DNA from: Calothrix membranacea FACHB-236
Lineage (GTDB): Bacteria; Cyanobacteriota; Cyanobacteriia; Cyanobacteriales; Nostocaceae
DNA length: 64,000 nt
Assembly: GCF_014696315.1 (NCBI RefSeq)
Contig: NZ_JACJPX010000042.1
Span: 1 to 64,000, forward strand
Reading direction: 5' to 3'
In this document: positions 1 through 9,057 of the stretch, one piece after another
Layout of the letters: the number at the start of each line of letters is the position of its first letter
Position numbering within the stretch: the first letter of the stretch is position 1
The notes under the pieces: model-generated
Database searches by the model: none
The model's input: only the letters and a program-made list of their open reading frames with translations
What the model was told of the DNA's origin: nothing
Position numbers and translations under genes: made by a program

Positions 1-54
1 CGTGCCACACCCGGTTCCCTTATTTTCCGCCTAAACTGTTTTGACTCTACTTTC

Positions 55-477
55 TTAGTTTCTCACAATAATGGTTGGTTTATTTACGCCGTGCTGTACT
101 AGTGTTAATTTTTTATTGTTTTTAAATAACCTTCTTAAAACTTTAATATTTCTAGGATCTGGCTCTACAGCTATAACTTGACAGCCTATTTTCAAATAAA
201 TATTGGCTTTATACCCAACATTTGCTCCTATATCAAATACAAGGCTATTAGGTGCTAGAATGCTTTGATTAAATTGCAAGACTTTTTTGTTCTCTGCAAG
301 TAAATCACGTCTAAAAATATGAATATATAATTTCTGTAAATAAGAGCCTTTGTAATATCTATTATAAAAATCGTTTTTTGTAAAAATTTTTCTTAATTCG
401 TCTAGACTTACCTTATTTATAGTTAACATAATTAAATCTCTTTGTTGTGCGTAAAAATTAATATTAATCCTGTCCAT
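55..477 (-). pseudogene. Truncated FkbM-family methyltransferase
   Basis: The 140-residue product carries the SAM-binding start of the FkbM family: FDIGANVGYKANIYLKIG at about residues 82-99, followed by the acidic VIAVEPDP segment. FkbM enzymes are usually 230-300 residues and continue for more than 100 residues after this point. Here the frame runs into HGVNKPTIIVRN and a stop at 55-57, so the catalytic C-terminal half is missing. The remaining 54 bases to the window edge show no obvious continuation. The family O-methylates sugars or natural products. The gene is probably a decayed or frameshifted remnant. The region is AT-rich compared with the ebo genes that follow. Confidence 0.6.
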
Positions 478-1111
478 TTATTACCATCTGCGTTTAACAG
501 ATAGACTTGTCTAGAAACCTCATATATTAGTAGGTTTCTGGTACTCAATAATGGTGTCTTTCTAAAAATAGATGTACCTGATAATTTAATAATTAACTAA
601 TATAGCTGTCCTAAATTATTTTGCGAAACACAATAAAAACTAGTAATTCTTCTTTCATATTTCCTGGCGCAATGAAGAATTTTATAACCCATTTAGGATT
701 GCTATGATTATTCTTTTTTAGTGAGTATCTAATATTGCTTATATACGCTTAAGAGCAAGTAAAATTAATTTATTATATTAGTTTATTGTTGTCAATTATT
801 GTATACATAAGTTCACATTTGTAGGATAGATATCCAGTAATATCGGTTTTAGCTGTTGACTGTTAGCTCTCAACTGTCAACGCTTAAGAGCCTTCCAAGT
901 AAAAAAATATTCCAAATGTTATTGTTGACTGTTAACTGTGAACAGTCAACGGTCAACAATCTAAATACGGAATAATTTATTTTTTGGAGTTTCCTAATTC
1001 TGTGACTTTTGCGTAAGTTCTATTAAAGTGAGAATTAATTGTTTATTGCCTGAAATTCTTGCTAGAAGCGGATATTTATTCACAGTTACATCATTACTGA
1101 AAATATCTAAT
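478..1111. other. Intergenic stretch with TTGACTG-type repeats
   Basis: There is no convincing gene in these 634 bases. Two clusters of the short repeat TTGACTGTTAACTG and its complement lie at about 854-880 and 921-960; the second can fold on itself because GTTGACTG and CAGTCAAC face each other. Such arrays are typical STRR elements of heterocystous cyanobacteria. The rest is AT-rich without a recognised motif. Confidence 0.5.
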
Positions 1112-2485
1112 TTAGATTTTTAAATGCTGAAGAATTAAAGAGCAAACATCTGTTGCTGGAATTATGTCTTCATTCATGAGGTGAGTTTGATGGCTAATAA
1201 ACATCGGCCCCTCGCTGGGAGAAGTTGTCACACAACCATGAGAACCGCGTACTAAAGAAGCATCGAGAGGAATGACATCCATCAAGTAGCGAAAACCTAA
1301 TTTTTTCTGCAACAGCTTGGAAGCGATTTTGAGTTGAGGAAATTTCAGTTGCGGATCGAGGAAAAGCTCTACAGGATCGTAACCTGGCTTGCGGTGAATA
1401 TCTACGGTTCTGGCAAAATCAGGCGCTTTTGCATCGTCTAGCCAGTAGTAGTAGGTAAACCAAGCATCAGATTGTGCGATCGCAACTAACTCCCCAGAAC
1501 GAGGATGATTAAGATGGTAGGCTTTTTTCCCTTCTTCATCCAATACCTGCGCTACCCCTTGAGTTGACTCCAGCAAATCGCGCACTTTAGGAATATACGC
1601 TGCATCATTAACATATACATGAGCTACCTGATGATCGGCGACAGCAAAAGCAATACTAGCACCTGGATCGAGTAATTCTCGCCCTAACTCTTCTCTGACA
1701 GCAATTAAACCATGTTTCCTAAGTATACGGTTCAAATCTACCGCCTGAGACACTGGCGTAATACCATACTCTGAAAGAATAATTACTTGAGTATTTCTTG
1801 CTTGATAATAATTAATTAAATCCCCACAAACAGCATCAATTTCTTGTAAATCTTTTTGAATTTGTTGGTTGTCTTGACCAAATTTTTGTAAACAATAATC
1901 TAAATGAGGCAAATATATTAATGTTAATGTTGGGCTATAACGTTCCTCAACCCACTTAGCAGAATTAGCAATCCATTGACTAGAAACAATTGAGGTATTC
2001 GGCCCCCAGAAATTAAACAGAGGAAACTGACCTAAATCTGATTGAATTTCCTCCCGAATATTACCAGGATATGTATAGATATCAGGTAACTTTCTGCCAT
2101 CTGCAGGATACATGGGGCGTGGCGTAATTGCATAATCTACAGCAGAATACATGTTATACCACCAAAAAAGGTTGGCACAAGTAAAATTGGGGTCAATAGA
2201 TTTAGCCATTTCCCAAATTTTAGGAGACTGTACTAATTTATTAGACTGTCGCCAAAATTTAATGTCACAATCATCGCGAAAATACCAACCATTAGCCACA
2301 ATTCCATGTTCATCAGGTAATTTTCCTGTTAAATAAGTAGCTTGAACAGAACAAGTTACAGCAGGTAATACTGGCGTAATTGGTACTACTTGACCTTTAG
2401 CAGCCCAAGCAGATAAAAATGGCGTGTTTTCTCCTAGTAAACTAGGTGTTAAGCCAACAACATTCAGAACAACTGTTTTCTGCAT
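1112..2485 (-). CDS. eboF: EboF-type alkaline phosphatase/nucleotide pyrophosphatase family protein
   Basis: The 457-residue protein belongs to the type I phosphodiesterase/nucleotide pyrophosphatase (alkaline phosphatase) superfamily. The N-terminal LNVVGLTPSLLG holds the first metal site, and PAVTCSVQATYLTGKLPDEHG (about 41-61) carries the catalytic threonine and the family's HG motif. A C-terminal GSHGC supplies a further metal-binding histidine. No signal peptide is visible. It is the last gene of the minus-strand ebo run, 15 bases after eboE, so it is surely co-transcribed. In Nostoc punctiforme the ebo genes are needed to move the scytonemin monomer to the periplasm; the substrate of EboF is unknown. 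Its place here suggests a role in the modification or export of a small metabolite. Confidence 0.85.
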   Translation of the reverse strand: MQKTVVLNVVGLTPSLLGENTPFLSAWAAKGQVVPITPVLPAVTCSVQATYLTGKLPDEHGIVANGWYFRDDCDIKFWRQSNKLVQSPKIWEMAKSIDPNFTCANLFWWYNMYSAVDYAITPRPMYPADGRKLPDIYTYPGNIREEIQSDLGQFPLFNFWGPNTSIVSSQWIANSAKWVEERYSPTLTLIYLPHLDYCLQKFGQDNQQIQKDLQEIDAVCGDLINYYQARNTQVIILSEYGITPVSQAVDLNRILRKHGLIAVREELGRELLDPGASIAFAVADHQVAHVYVNDAAYIPKVRDLLESTQGVAQVLDEEGKKAYHLNHPRSGELVAIAQSDAWFTYYYWLDDAKAPDFARTVDIHRKPGYDPVELFLDPQLKFPQLKIASKLLQKKLGFRYLMDVIPLDASLVRGSHGCVTTSPSEGPMFISHQTHLMNEDIIPATDVCSLILQHLKI

Positions 2486-2500
2486 AAATTTAATATCCTA

Positions 2501-3727
2501 TTAATTACCAGAGAAATTTGTTAATACCCACTCATATTCTCGCTGAATAGACGTGAGCAAATCTATTTTCATTTCTGGTGGTAAAACATCCCATGTATAA
2601 GTCTCAATCTCTAGATGTTGACAAGCATGATTTTGCTGAAGCAAATGCAAAATTGTGACAATATCATCTTGTGTAGACTGCAAAATTTGATAATCACGAA
2701 TGAAAATTGGCACATGAAAATGAGTGCGCCATTCTTCAGCAAGGGATTGTTGCAGTTGCGGTAACGCCGTCATTAAATCAGGATAATGATGTAGCGTTCC
2801 ATCAGCACGCAGTTCTATAACTTGATGCAAATAAGTCGATTCAGCAAAAGGTTGTAAGCGTTCAACTATTAAACTACGCTGCTCAATTTCAGGTGGTATT
2901 TTTACTTGAATTGCTGCACTAATTTGCATCTTGCCAATTTTAATCCCGGCTGATGCCAAGCGTGCAAATACAGACTCAGGTTGCTCATATTCAACTGAAA
3001 AATGGCAAGTATCATAGCAAATGCGTACATGGTCTAGCAATTTACTTTCCGCTAAACTATGCTCAATATCTAATTGCTCAGCTAAATAATTACCAGCTAT
3101 AGGTAATAACCAATTTTGATAAAATTCAATTACTTCTGATGTATTTTCAATTAGCCCATCAGGTTCAGGTTCTAAATCAATATGCAACAACTTCCCTGTA
3201 GCTTGCTGAATCCGGATCATTTCTGCAACAACTGCTGCAATATTCAAACAGCTAGTCTTAAAAACTATCTCTTTTTTTTCTTCTTTATCTAACCACCAAG
3301 GTTTATATGATAAAGGTAATGTAGAAATTCCCCCATCTAAACTTTCAGGTAATAGAGCCGCTAAAATTTTTGCCAAATTTAATGTATATTCTACTCGTTC
3401 TTGATTTGACCAATCTGGTGAATAAACTTGGTCTTTAACAACTTGGCGATGAAACCCTCCGTAAGGAAAACCATTTAAAGTGAAAACATATAAATCATTT
3501 TGTGTTAGCCAAGCTTGAAATTGAGCTAAATTTTCACCTACTAAAAGTTCTTTTGCGGCTGTATCTGCTAACCGTAAACCAATGCCAAAAGCTGCTTCAG
3601 GAGATAAACGAGATTTGAGTTCAGGAATATATTTTTTTAAATTGGCAAAAACTTCTCCCCAACTTTCACCAGGATGAATATTTGAGCAATAAGTTAGGTG
3701 AAAGTTGCTATTAGGTGCAATTTTCAT
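2501..3727 (-). CDS. eboE: EboE-type TIM-barrel (xylose isomerase-like) protein
   Basis: The 408-residue protein matches the EboE type: a metabolite/sugar-phosphate-isomerase-like TIM barrel. Diagnostic stretches are LTYCSNIHPGESW at the N-terminus, TLNGFPYGGFH near residues 89-99, HIDLEPEPDGLIE near 187-199, and CYDTCHFSVEYE near 249-260. The acidic and histidine residues of the last two fit the metal site of this superfamily. There is no signal or membrane segment. The ATG at 3725-3727 begins the match. It is separated from eboF by 15 bases and from eboC by 121 bases that hold a dispersed repeat. The chemical reaction is unknown; the name rests on family resemblance and on the ebo context. 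Confidence 0.85.
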   Translation of the reverse strand: MKIAPNSNFHLTYCSNIHPGESWGEVFANLKKYIPELKSRLSPEAAFGIGLRLADTAAKELLVGENLAQFQAWLTQNDLYVFTLNGFPYGGFHRQVVKDQVYSPDWSNQERVEYTLNLAKILAALLPESLDGGISTLPLSYKPWWLDKEEKKEIVFKTSCLNIAAVVAEMIRIQQATGKLLHIDLEPEPDGLIENTSEVIEFYQNWLLPIAGNYLAEQLDIEHSLAESKLLDHVRICYDTCHFSVEYEQPESVFARLASAGIKIGKMQISAAIQVKIPPEIEQRSLIVERLQPFAESTYLHQVIELRADGTLHHYPDLMTALPQLQQSLAEEWRTHFHVPIFIRDYQILQSTQDDIVTILHLLQQNHACQHLEIETYTWDVLPPEMKIDLLTSIQREYEWVLTNFSGN

Positions 3728-3804
3728 AAGATAAATACCTGAGTTTTTAAGTGTAAATTTTGTTTCTATGGTGTGTTATGCCCTTGCATTGTTAATTTGG
3801 TTGC

Positions 3805-3835
3805 GGTGCGTTGCGCTGCGCGACAACACACCCTA
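3805..3835. repeat. 31-bp dispersed repeat, copy 1
   Basis: This 31-bp GC-rich stretch begins GGTGCGTTGCGCTGCGCG. Its exact reverse complement is at 37329-37359 next to a histidine kinase gene. Each copy contains the short palindrome GCGCTGCGC/GCGCAGCGC. It sits between eboC and eboE. It looks like a small dispersed repeat of the type scattered through Nostocales genomes. Confidence 0.75.
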
Positions 3836-3848
3836 AATTCCTGCAACT

Positions 3849-4799
3849 TTAAGTAACGGCAAACATTTTGGCGAATGACATAGAAATTGGTAGCAAAATT
3901 AATACCAATAAACCGTAAGCTAAACCAGTAAAACCAGATGCAATTGTTGCATCTAAGATAATTAAAGATAACACGCCAACTTTCACCGCATTGCGGATTT
4001 TTTCTGGTACAGGCTCACGCGCAGCTTGGATAAAATTAGGTAATACTCGCACCGCTAATAAAGCTGCAAATGGTAATGCTGCAATTACTGTATATTCTGC
4101 AAAAAATCCTAAACTTAAAACTGCTGCCAATACTATTGCTATTAAAATTAACGCCAGTACTCCCGTAATTCTTTTACCACCGTGAACTTCGCCTTGACTA
4201 ATTGCGGTGATCGCCGCAATGTAAAGTACAGGAATTAGTGCTAAATACCAGCGTTCCCCAACCATAGCAGGTAAAACGCTGACACCCAATAACAAGTTAC
4301 TACCACGACACACACCCATATTTAAAGGGCCAAAAAAGGAATGATGCTTCCCTACAGAGTCATACAACAGTGCTGCGAAAGTAATGAAGATGGCAATAGT
4401 GACACTCAACAAAGATACTTGAGTAGCCGCAAAAATTGCGATCGCAAATAATATCATCCCTAATAAAGCTGCATTCTCGCGAGACACACGACCGCTAGGA
4501 ATTGCCCTTGATGGGCGTTCTTGCTGATCTAATTCAGCATCATAAACATCGTTAAAAACGATACCACCGCCATATAACCCAGTTGTAGCTAGTAATAACC
4601 AGGCTAAGGGAATTAAACCATCAGCCGTTGCTTGTCCATTAACTAATTGAGTAAAAATCACCCCAGAACCAGAGGCCGCAAACCCAACTAAAATATCAGC
4701 CCAAGCAGTCACAATATTAGCTGGGCGCATCAACTCTAAATAACCCCGCCATTTTGGTAAATTTAAACTTGCAACAATATTCACTTGTGTGTCCTTCAT
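3849..4799 (-). CDS. eboC: EboC-type UbiA-family prenyltransferase
   Basis: The 316-residue protein is polytopic with about eight or nine membrane segments. It shows both Asp-rich motifs of the UbiA superfamily. The first is NDVYDAELDQ near residues 83-92, which holds the Mg-diphosphate-binding NDxxDxxxD pattern; the second lies in the YDSVGKHH region near 146-153. It probably transfers a prenyl group in the cytoplasmic membrane, but the acceptor is unknown. The ATG at 4797-4799 gives a normal N-terminus with LPKWRGYLELMRPANIVTAWADI. It lies between eboB and eboE on the same strand. In scytonemin producers the ebo genes act in precursor transport to the periplasm, and a membrane prenyltransferase is the obvious candidate for making a lipid carrier (inference). 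Confidence 0.88.
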   Translation of the reverse strand: MKDTQVNIVASLNLPKWRGYLELMRPANIVTAWADILVGFAASGSGVIFTQLVNGQATADGLIPLAWLLLATTGLYGGGIVFNDVYDAELDQQERPSRAIPSGRVSRENAALLGMILFAIAIFAATQVSLLSVTIAIFITFAALLYDSVGKHHSFFGPLNMGVCRGSNLLLGVSVLPAMVGERWYLALIPVLYIAAITAISQGEVHGGKRITGVLALILIAIVLAAVLSLGFFAEYTVIAALPFAALLAVRVLPNFIQAAREPVPEKIRNAVKVGVLSLIILDATIASGFTGLAYGLLVLILLPISMSFAKMFAVT

Positions 4800-4804
4800 T
4801 ACTC

Positions 4805-4895
4805 AATGTTTGTCATTAGGTAATTGGTAATTGGGTGTTTGTTATTTTTCTCCCTCATCCCCAGTCCCCAGTCCCCAGTCCCCAATCCCCAATCC
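4805..4895. repeat. STRR heptamer array between eboC and eboB
   Basis: Tandem copies of CCCCAGT/CCCCAAT heptamers occupy about 4858-4894. They are preceded by shorter TTAGGTAA/TTGGTAAT-type units at about 4816-4836. The array lies between two genes of one operon, directly after the eboB stop codon (which reads on the minus strand). It is non-coding. Confidence 0.7.
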
Positions 4896-5831
4896 CTACT
4901 CAATCAACACATAATCTGCAACAGACTTAATCCCCGGTTCTTGTCCCCGCAATACTGAGTTACCATTGAACATTTGACGCTGGTCAGCAGATGGCGCATC
5001 TAGCCAATCTGAAGCTTTCATTTGTCCTGTTTGACCGTAAGCTGTTAGTGCGTTTTCGTAGCAAACAGCTTGTACGTGTTTTTCCGGCATACCTGTGTCT
5101 AACATTAATTGTGCTGTTTTCGGGACTGCTAAGGGGTCACTCACACCCCAATCGGCGCTACTATCTACAATGATGCGACGAACGCTATCGCGTCCCGCTC
5201 CGCTAACGCTTCCATATTGACGAACAATATCTGCCATCCTAGCGTTACCCATCTTGGTTTTCGGGTAAATTGTAAAAGCTGCCCAAAAACCTCGGTTTAA
5301 AACTTCTTCAACGGTTTCTTCGTTGTTGTGATCAATAATTACTTGTGATGGATCTAGTCCATATTCAATGCAACGATCCATACTGCGGCTAGCCCCTGCT
5401 TTTTTATTTCGATGAGGGGTATGAATCATTACCAGCATATCAAGTTCTTTGGCTAGCGCTAATTGTTCGCAAAAGTATTTATCTTCTGCTTCTGTCATGT
5501 CGTCATAGCCAATTTCTCCAATCGCCACCACACCTTCTTTACAAGCAAACAGTGGTAGCAATTCCATCACTTCTGCTGCTAAGGCTTCGTTGTTAGCTTC
5601 TTTAGGGTTGAGTCCGATAGTACAGTAATGTTGAATCCCAAATTGACTGGCGCGAAAGCGTTCCCACCCAACCAAGCTACTAAAGTAATCTTTAAAGGAA
5701 CCAGCAGTTGTGCGGAGTTGTCCCAACCAGAAAGATGGCTCAATCACTGCGACAATACCATGTTCCCGCATGATCAGGTAATCATAGGTGGTACGGGAAC
5801 ACATATGAATGTGGGGATCGATAAACATCAT
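4896..5831 (-). CDS. eboB: EboB-type TatD/amidohydrolase-family metal hydrolase
   Basis: The 311-residue protein is a TatD-like metal-dependent hydrolase. FIDPHIHMCSRT at the N-terminus carries the HxH metal ligands, GEIGYDDMTEAE near residue 105 the conserved glutamate, MVMIHTPHRNKK near 134 a third ligand, and VDSSADWGVSDP near 222 the terminal aspartate region. Two ATG codons stand in tandem at 5826-5831; either may start the protein. It lies in the minus-strand ebo operon between eboA and eboC. Residues around 208-218 (SVSGAGRDSVR) are encoded by a palindromic GC-rich repeat and look like an in-frame insertion just before the conserved RIIVDSS. Substrate unknown. Confidence 0.88.
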   Translation of the reverse strand: MMFIDPHIHMCSRTTYDYLIMREHGIVAVIEPSFWLGQLRTTAGSFKDYFSSLVGWERFRASQFGIQHYCTIGLNPKEANNEALAAEVMELLPLFACKEGVVAIGEIGYDDMTEAEDKYFCEQLALAKELDMLVMIHTPHRNKKAGASRSMDRCIEYGLDPSQVIIDHNNEETVEEVLNRGFWAAFTIYPKTKMGNARMADIVRQYGSVSGAGRDSVRRIIVDSSADWGVSDPLAVPKTAQLMLDTGMPEKHVQAVCYENALTAYGQTGQMKASDWLDAPSADQRQMFNGNSVLRGQEPGIKSVADYVLIE

Positions 5832-5901
5832 AAATAATTGAAAATTCCTAATTCAAAATGAATAACGCAGTATTAATCACTGTACTGAGACCTGGCGTAA
5901 G

Positions 5902-5925
5902 AGAGACGCGATTCATCGCGTCTCT
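5902..5925. repeat. Perfect short palindrome between eboA and eboB
   Basis: AGAGACGCGAT and its exact complement are separated by two bases and form an 11-bp stem. The sequence is a common dispersed palindrome type in Nostocales genomes. It has no U-tract on the minus strand, so it is more likely a dispersed repeat or RNA-processing/stabilising hairpin within the ebo transcript than a terminator. Confidence 0.7.
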
Positions 5926-5957
5926 ACCCTGCTGAATATTTTTTAGGGGGAAGCTTT

Positions 5958-6839
5958 TTATTTGCAGACTGCTACGCGATCGCGGCTAAAATTACTCCAG
6001 TTCAATTCGCCTTCTGCAATGGCTGACTGCAAGTTTGGATAAAGAGATAGTAGTGCTTGCGCTTCTGGTAAAGGAGATTCTGAACAAGCTAATGCTGCTG
6101 CTTGTTTTTCAACAATGCTGCCCTCTGCCAAGACTTTAGCTAAATCTGCAATGATTGCATTATCGGCAAATCTACCTACAGGTCGCCATAGTTCTGGCGA
6201 TACTGGACGTTTAGCAGCCCAACGTTCATGGGCATAGTTTACCAGCATCCTTGCTAATTCAGGGTTAGCACGTTGGTCTAGACCCCAAATTTGATGCAAA
6301 GGACTACCCACAAATAAAGCCTTCAGCACCATCTGATTCCAAGCAATATTATCTAGATAATTTGCTGGATAGGGGTTGTTGAGTGCGATCGCACAGAATA
6401 CATTAGTCATGTTACTGCGAATACCTTCAGATGCGCGTTGGCGATGTAACTCTGGATGCGGCAGTAAAGGTAGACTTTGATACAGTGCAATCAATTCCCC
6501 CATATCCGCAACACTGAAAACTTTATCGAGCGAGCGTCCATAATCTTCAGTGCGATCGTGGGGTAAAGCTAAAACTAAGAGTATTCTACCAGCTTGATCC
6601 ACAGTCCAATTACCAGGAGACCAGCCAGGAACTAAGTCATTAGCTGCTGCTAAGTCCTGGGATGTCAGTTGTAAATTATTTTTACCGAGATAACGCGGTA
6701 CAGCACTAAAAGAAGTATAAAATATCCTCTCAGGCGCGCCATTAGCAATCTGGCTTTGCTTTTGTTCCAACCAAGCCAGTGCTTCCTGGGACACAGACTG
6801 TATTAGCCAATGTTGTAACAACTGGTTGACGCTACTCAT
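5958..6839 (-). CDS. eboA: EboA family protein
   Basis: This 293-residue protein is helix-rich and has no enzyme signature. The stretches RIFYTSFSAVPRYLG, PGWSPGNWTVDQAGRILLVLAL and FCAIALNNPYPANYLDNIAWNQMVLKALF are typical of the EboA family. The alpha-helical, repeat-like pattern (ERWAAKRPVSPELWRPVGRF) suggests a HEAT-like fold. It is the first gene of the minus-strand ebo operon and faces eboD across a 527-base gap. The ATG at 6837-6839 begins the conserved region. Function is unknown; the assignment rests on family resemblance and on its neighbours. Confidence 0.82.
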   Translation of the reverse strand: MSSVNQLLQHWLIQSVSQEALAWLEQKQSQIANGAPERIFYTSFSAVPRYLGKNNLQLTSQDLAAANDLVPGWSPGNWTVDQAGRILLVLALPHDRTEDYGRSLDKVFSVADMGELIALYQSLPLLPHPELHRQRASEGIRSNMTNVFCAIALNNPYPANYLDNIAWNQMVLKALFVGSPLHQIWGLDQRANPELARMLVNYAHERWAAKRPVSPELWRPVGRFADNAIIADLAKVLAEGSIVEKQAAALACSESPLPEAQALLSLYPNLQSAIAEGELNWSNFSRDRVAVCK

Positions 6840-7365
6840 AATTAATACACAATAATTCCTGAAGTTTTTTCTATGACAAACTAAATTTTCAACTTTTTCC
6901 TACGTAAAGGTATTTATTAACTCACGCGCAATAATCTCAATAATATTTTTTCTACTATAAGAAAATTACTGAGATGTATAAAAAAATTCATATCCAACTT
7001 TACTAAATCTATAAAATTCCGGATGATTTAAATAAGATAATGTAAAGATAGGGTTATCAAGTGCTGAATTATAAGAGCAAATTATATAGAATAAGTCTAC
7101 TCTGAAATTTAATAATCCTTCTTAAGACGCACCTTTCAATAAAGGTTAAAGCCTAAAGCAAATTGCAGTCAGAATGTGAATTTTGCATACATTTACTAGG
7201 AAATTGAGCTAGTTAAACTCACTTAATTAGTGAGAATCTATCTTCTATCAAGCATTTCAGTATTTAAGTACTGGAATGCCTTCTTAATGATTGATGCTGA
7301 GCAATTCCTAGTTGCTAAAAAATCCAAACTTGGGAAAGTAATACTTAAAAAATAATTAACTAAAG
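6840..7365. promoter_or_regulatory. Divergent promoter region of eboA and eboD
   Basis: These 526 AT-rich bases separate divergently read eboA and eboD, so both promoters must lie here. No strong -35/-10 pair, operator or riboswitch was recognised, and no convincing reading frame is present. The eboD start has only weak purine-rich sequence in front of it. Confidence 0.5.
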
Positions 7366-8571
7366 ATGCTCATTACACACAAGCCATCTACTAGCCTGCA
7401 ACCAATTCAGCAATCAGTCTGTGTCAACTTTAATTATGATGTTTACTTTACCAATGGTCTGTTTCAATTAGACAATCCTTTACTAGCGCAAGTGATTGCC
7501 GCAGATGGAGAAATAACGGCAAAAAAAGTTCTCGCAATAGTAGATGGAGGACTATTAAAACATCAGCATGGACTATTAAAACAAATATCAGTTTATGCAG
7601 ATTTTTATTCAGATGTCATTAACTTAAGTGATGCTCCGATTATCATTCCTGGTGGAGAAATAGTTAAAAACGAGCCAAGATTTATAGAACAAATTCATCA
7701 GATGATCGATGCTGCAGGATTATGCCGCCACTCTTACGTATTAGCTATTGGGGGTGGAGCATTATTAGACATGGTAGGATACGCAGCAGCAACAGCACAC
7801 CGAGGAATTCGGTTAATACGGGTGCCAACCACAGTGTTAGCGCAAAATGATTCTGGTATAGGGGTAAAGAACGGCATCAATGCATACGGCAAGAAAAACT
7901 TCCTCGGTACATTTATGCCACCTTATGCAGTATTGAACGACTTTGATTTTCTCACGAGTCTGAGCGATCGCGATTGGCGATCGGGCATTGCAGAGGCCGT
8001 GAAGGTAGCATTGATCAAAGATGCAGATTTCTTCGAGTTCATTATGAAATCTGCTGAGAAATTAGCTGCTCGTGATATAAGAGCTATGGAAAAACTAATT
8101 TATCGTTGTGCCCAATTGCATTTAGAACATATTGCCAATAGCGGTGACCCCTTTGAAAAAGGTTCATCCCGCCCCTTAGATTTTGGGCATTGGGCGGCGC
8201 ATAAATTGGAAGACATCACAAACTATAAATTACGCCACGGTGAAGCTGTGGCGATTGGGATAGCCTTAGATACCACCTATTCCTATTTAACAGGTCTACT
8301 ATCGCAATCAGAATGGCAAAAGATTTTAGGCACACTTGAAACATTAGGTTTCACCTTGTACTTATCTGCATTAAGAGAGCAATTACATCAGCCAGAGCAT
8401 CCCCATTATCTATTTAGAGGACTGAGCGAGTTCCGCGAACACTTAGGTGGCAAATTAACAATTACTCTCTTACAAGGAATCGGGCAGAAAATAGAAGTTA
8501 ATCAGGTAGATATATCTGTTTATAAACAAGCTATTTTAATGTTACAAGATTGGGAACTTTCACACCATTGA
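7366..8571 (+). CDS. eboD: EboD-type 3-dehydroquinate synthase-like enzyme
   Basis: The 401-residue protein belongs to the dehydroquinate synthase/sugar phosphate cyclase superfamily. PGGEIVKNEP (about 97-106) and AIGGGALLDMVGYAAATAHRG (about 126-146) form the NAD-binding part. VPTTVLAQNDSGIGVKNGIN (about 152-171), EAVKVALIKD and the metal-ligand region DFGHWAAHKLE and LRHGEAVAIGIA follow. Within ebo loci this gene is named eboD. Here it is transcribed opposite to the other five ebo genes. The exact reaction (a cyclisation or a dehydroquinate synthase-like step) cannot be read from the sequence. A separate housekeeping aroB is expected elsewhere, and the gene is not simply AroB because of the linked ebo genes. 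Confidence 0.85.
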   Translation: MLITHKPSTSLQPIQQSVCVNFNYDVYFTNGLFQLDNPLLAQVIAADGEITAKKVLAIVDGGLLKHQHGLLKQISVYADFYSDVINLSDAPIIIPGGEIVKNEPRFIEQIHQMIDAAGLCRHSYVLAIGGGALLDMVGYAAATAHRGIRLIRVPTTVLAQNDSGIGVKNGINAYGKKNFLGTFMPPYAVLNDFDFLTSLSDRDWRSGIAEAVKVALIKDADFFEFIMKSAEKLAARDIRAMEKLIYRCAQLHLEHIANSGDPFEKGSSRPLDFGHWAAHKLEDITNYKLRHGEAVAIGIALDTTYSYLTGLLSQSEWQKILGTLETLGFTLYLSALREQLHQPEHPHYLFRGLSEFREHLGGKLTITLLQGIGQKIEVNQVDISVYKQAILMLQDWELSHH

Positions 8572-8608
8572 ACAGCTAGTAGGACTTCTATTTAAATGTT
8601 GCAAATAT

Positions 8609-8641
8609 AAAGTAGAGTGAGCATTATCCACTCTACTTTTT
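8609..8641 (+). terminator. Intrinsic terminator after eboD
   Basis: AAAGTAGAGTG and CACTCTACTTT form an 11-bp stem with a nine-base loop, followed by a T-run. It begins 38 bases after the eboD stop. Confidence 0.85.
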
Positions 8642-8695
8642 CATTATTACTAAATCTAATTACAGCATATTTCAGGTAAAAGAAGTACGCGCTTC

Positions 8696-8865
8696 AGGGC
8701 ATGGCAGTGCCAATGCCCCTACAATCAACGATTATCTGTACCTCACCAACTTGCAATTCGATGTATCTTAGCTGGAAAAATTATAAATATCTTGAGTATA
8801 TCAGCGTTATACAAATTTTAAAAAAGAATGCCACAGATTGTAGGGGCAGGGCAATGCCGTGCCCT
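8696..8865. mobile_element. MITE-like element with about 30-bp imperfect terminal inverted repeats
   Basis: The left end at 8696-8726 (AGGGCATGGCAGTGCCAATG then CCCCTACAATC) is matched by the complement of 8836-8865, which reads AGGGCACGGCATTGCCCTGC then CCCTACAATC from the other strand. The 109 bases between are AT-rich and code for nothing credible. The GC-rich ends are of a type common in Nostocales repeats. No transposase is present, so it would be non-autonomous. Target-site duplications were not resolved by eye. Confidence 0.65.
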
Positions 8866-8945
8866 CTAGAATATATTGATATGCTGCCAACATTATTTAA
8901 ATTGGTATTAACATTCCTCTATCGGCAGTGAATCCTTCCTGATCC

Positions 8946-8978
8946 AAAAAAGGTAGAAAGTAAAATTACTTCCTACCT
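8946..8978 (-). terminator. Terminator of the NRPS operon
   Basis: Read on the minus strand, GGTAGGAAGTAA and TTACTTTCTACC form a near-perfect stem followed by TTTTTT. It lies about 80 bases beyond the stop of the last NRPS gene and faces the eboD terminator and the repeat element. Confidence 0.8.
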
Positions 8979-9057
8979 GCCTGAATTATATTTGTAATAA
9001 GTCTAATGTTTCATCCCATTAATTGCTATCAGCAAATGATTTTAAAGTCATGGATTA

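Noticed and set aside
5902-5925. Terminator between eboA and eboB
   Set aside because: The hairpin has no T-run on the minus strand, and the genes are expected to be co-transcribed.
8701-8931. Plus-strand frame of 76 residues
   Set aside because: It overlaps the inverted-repeat element and has no coding character.
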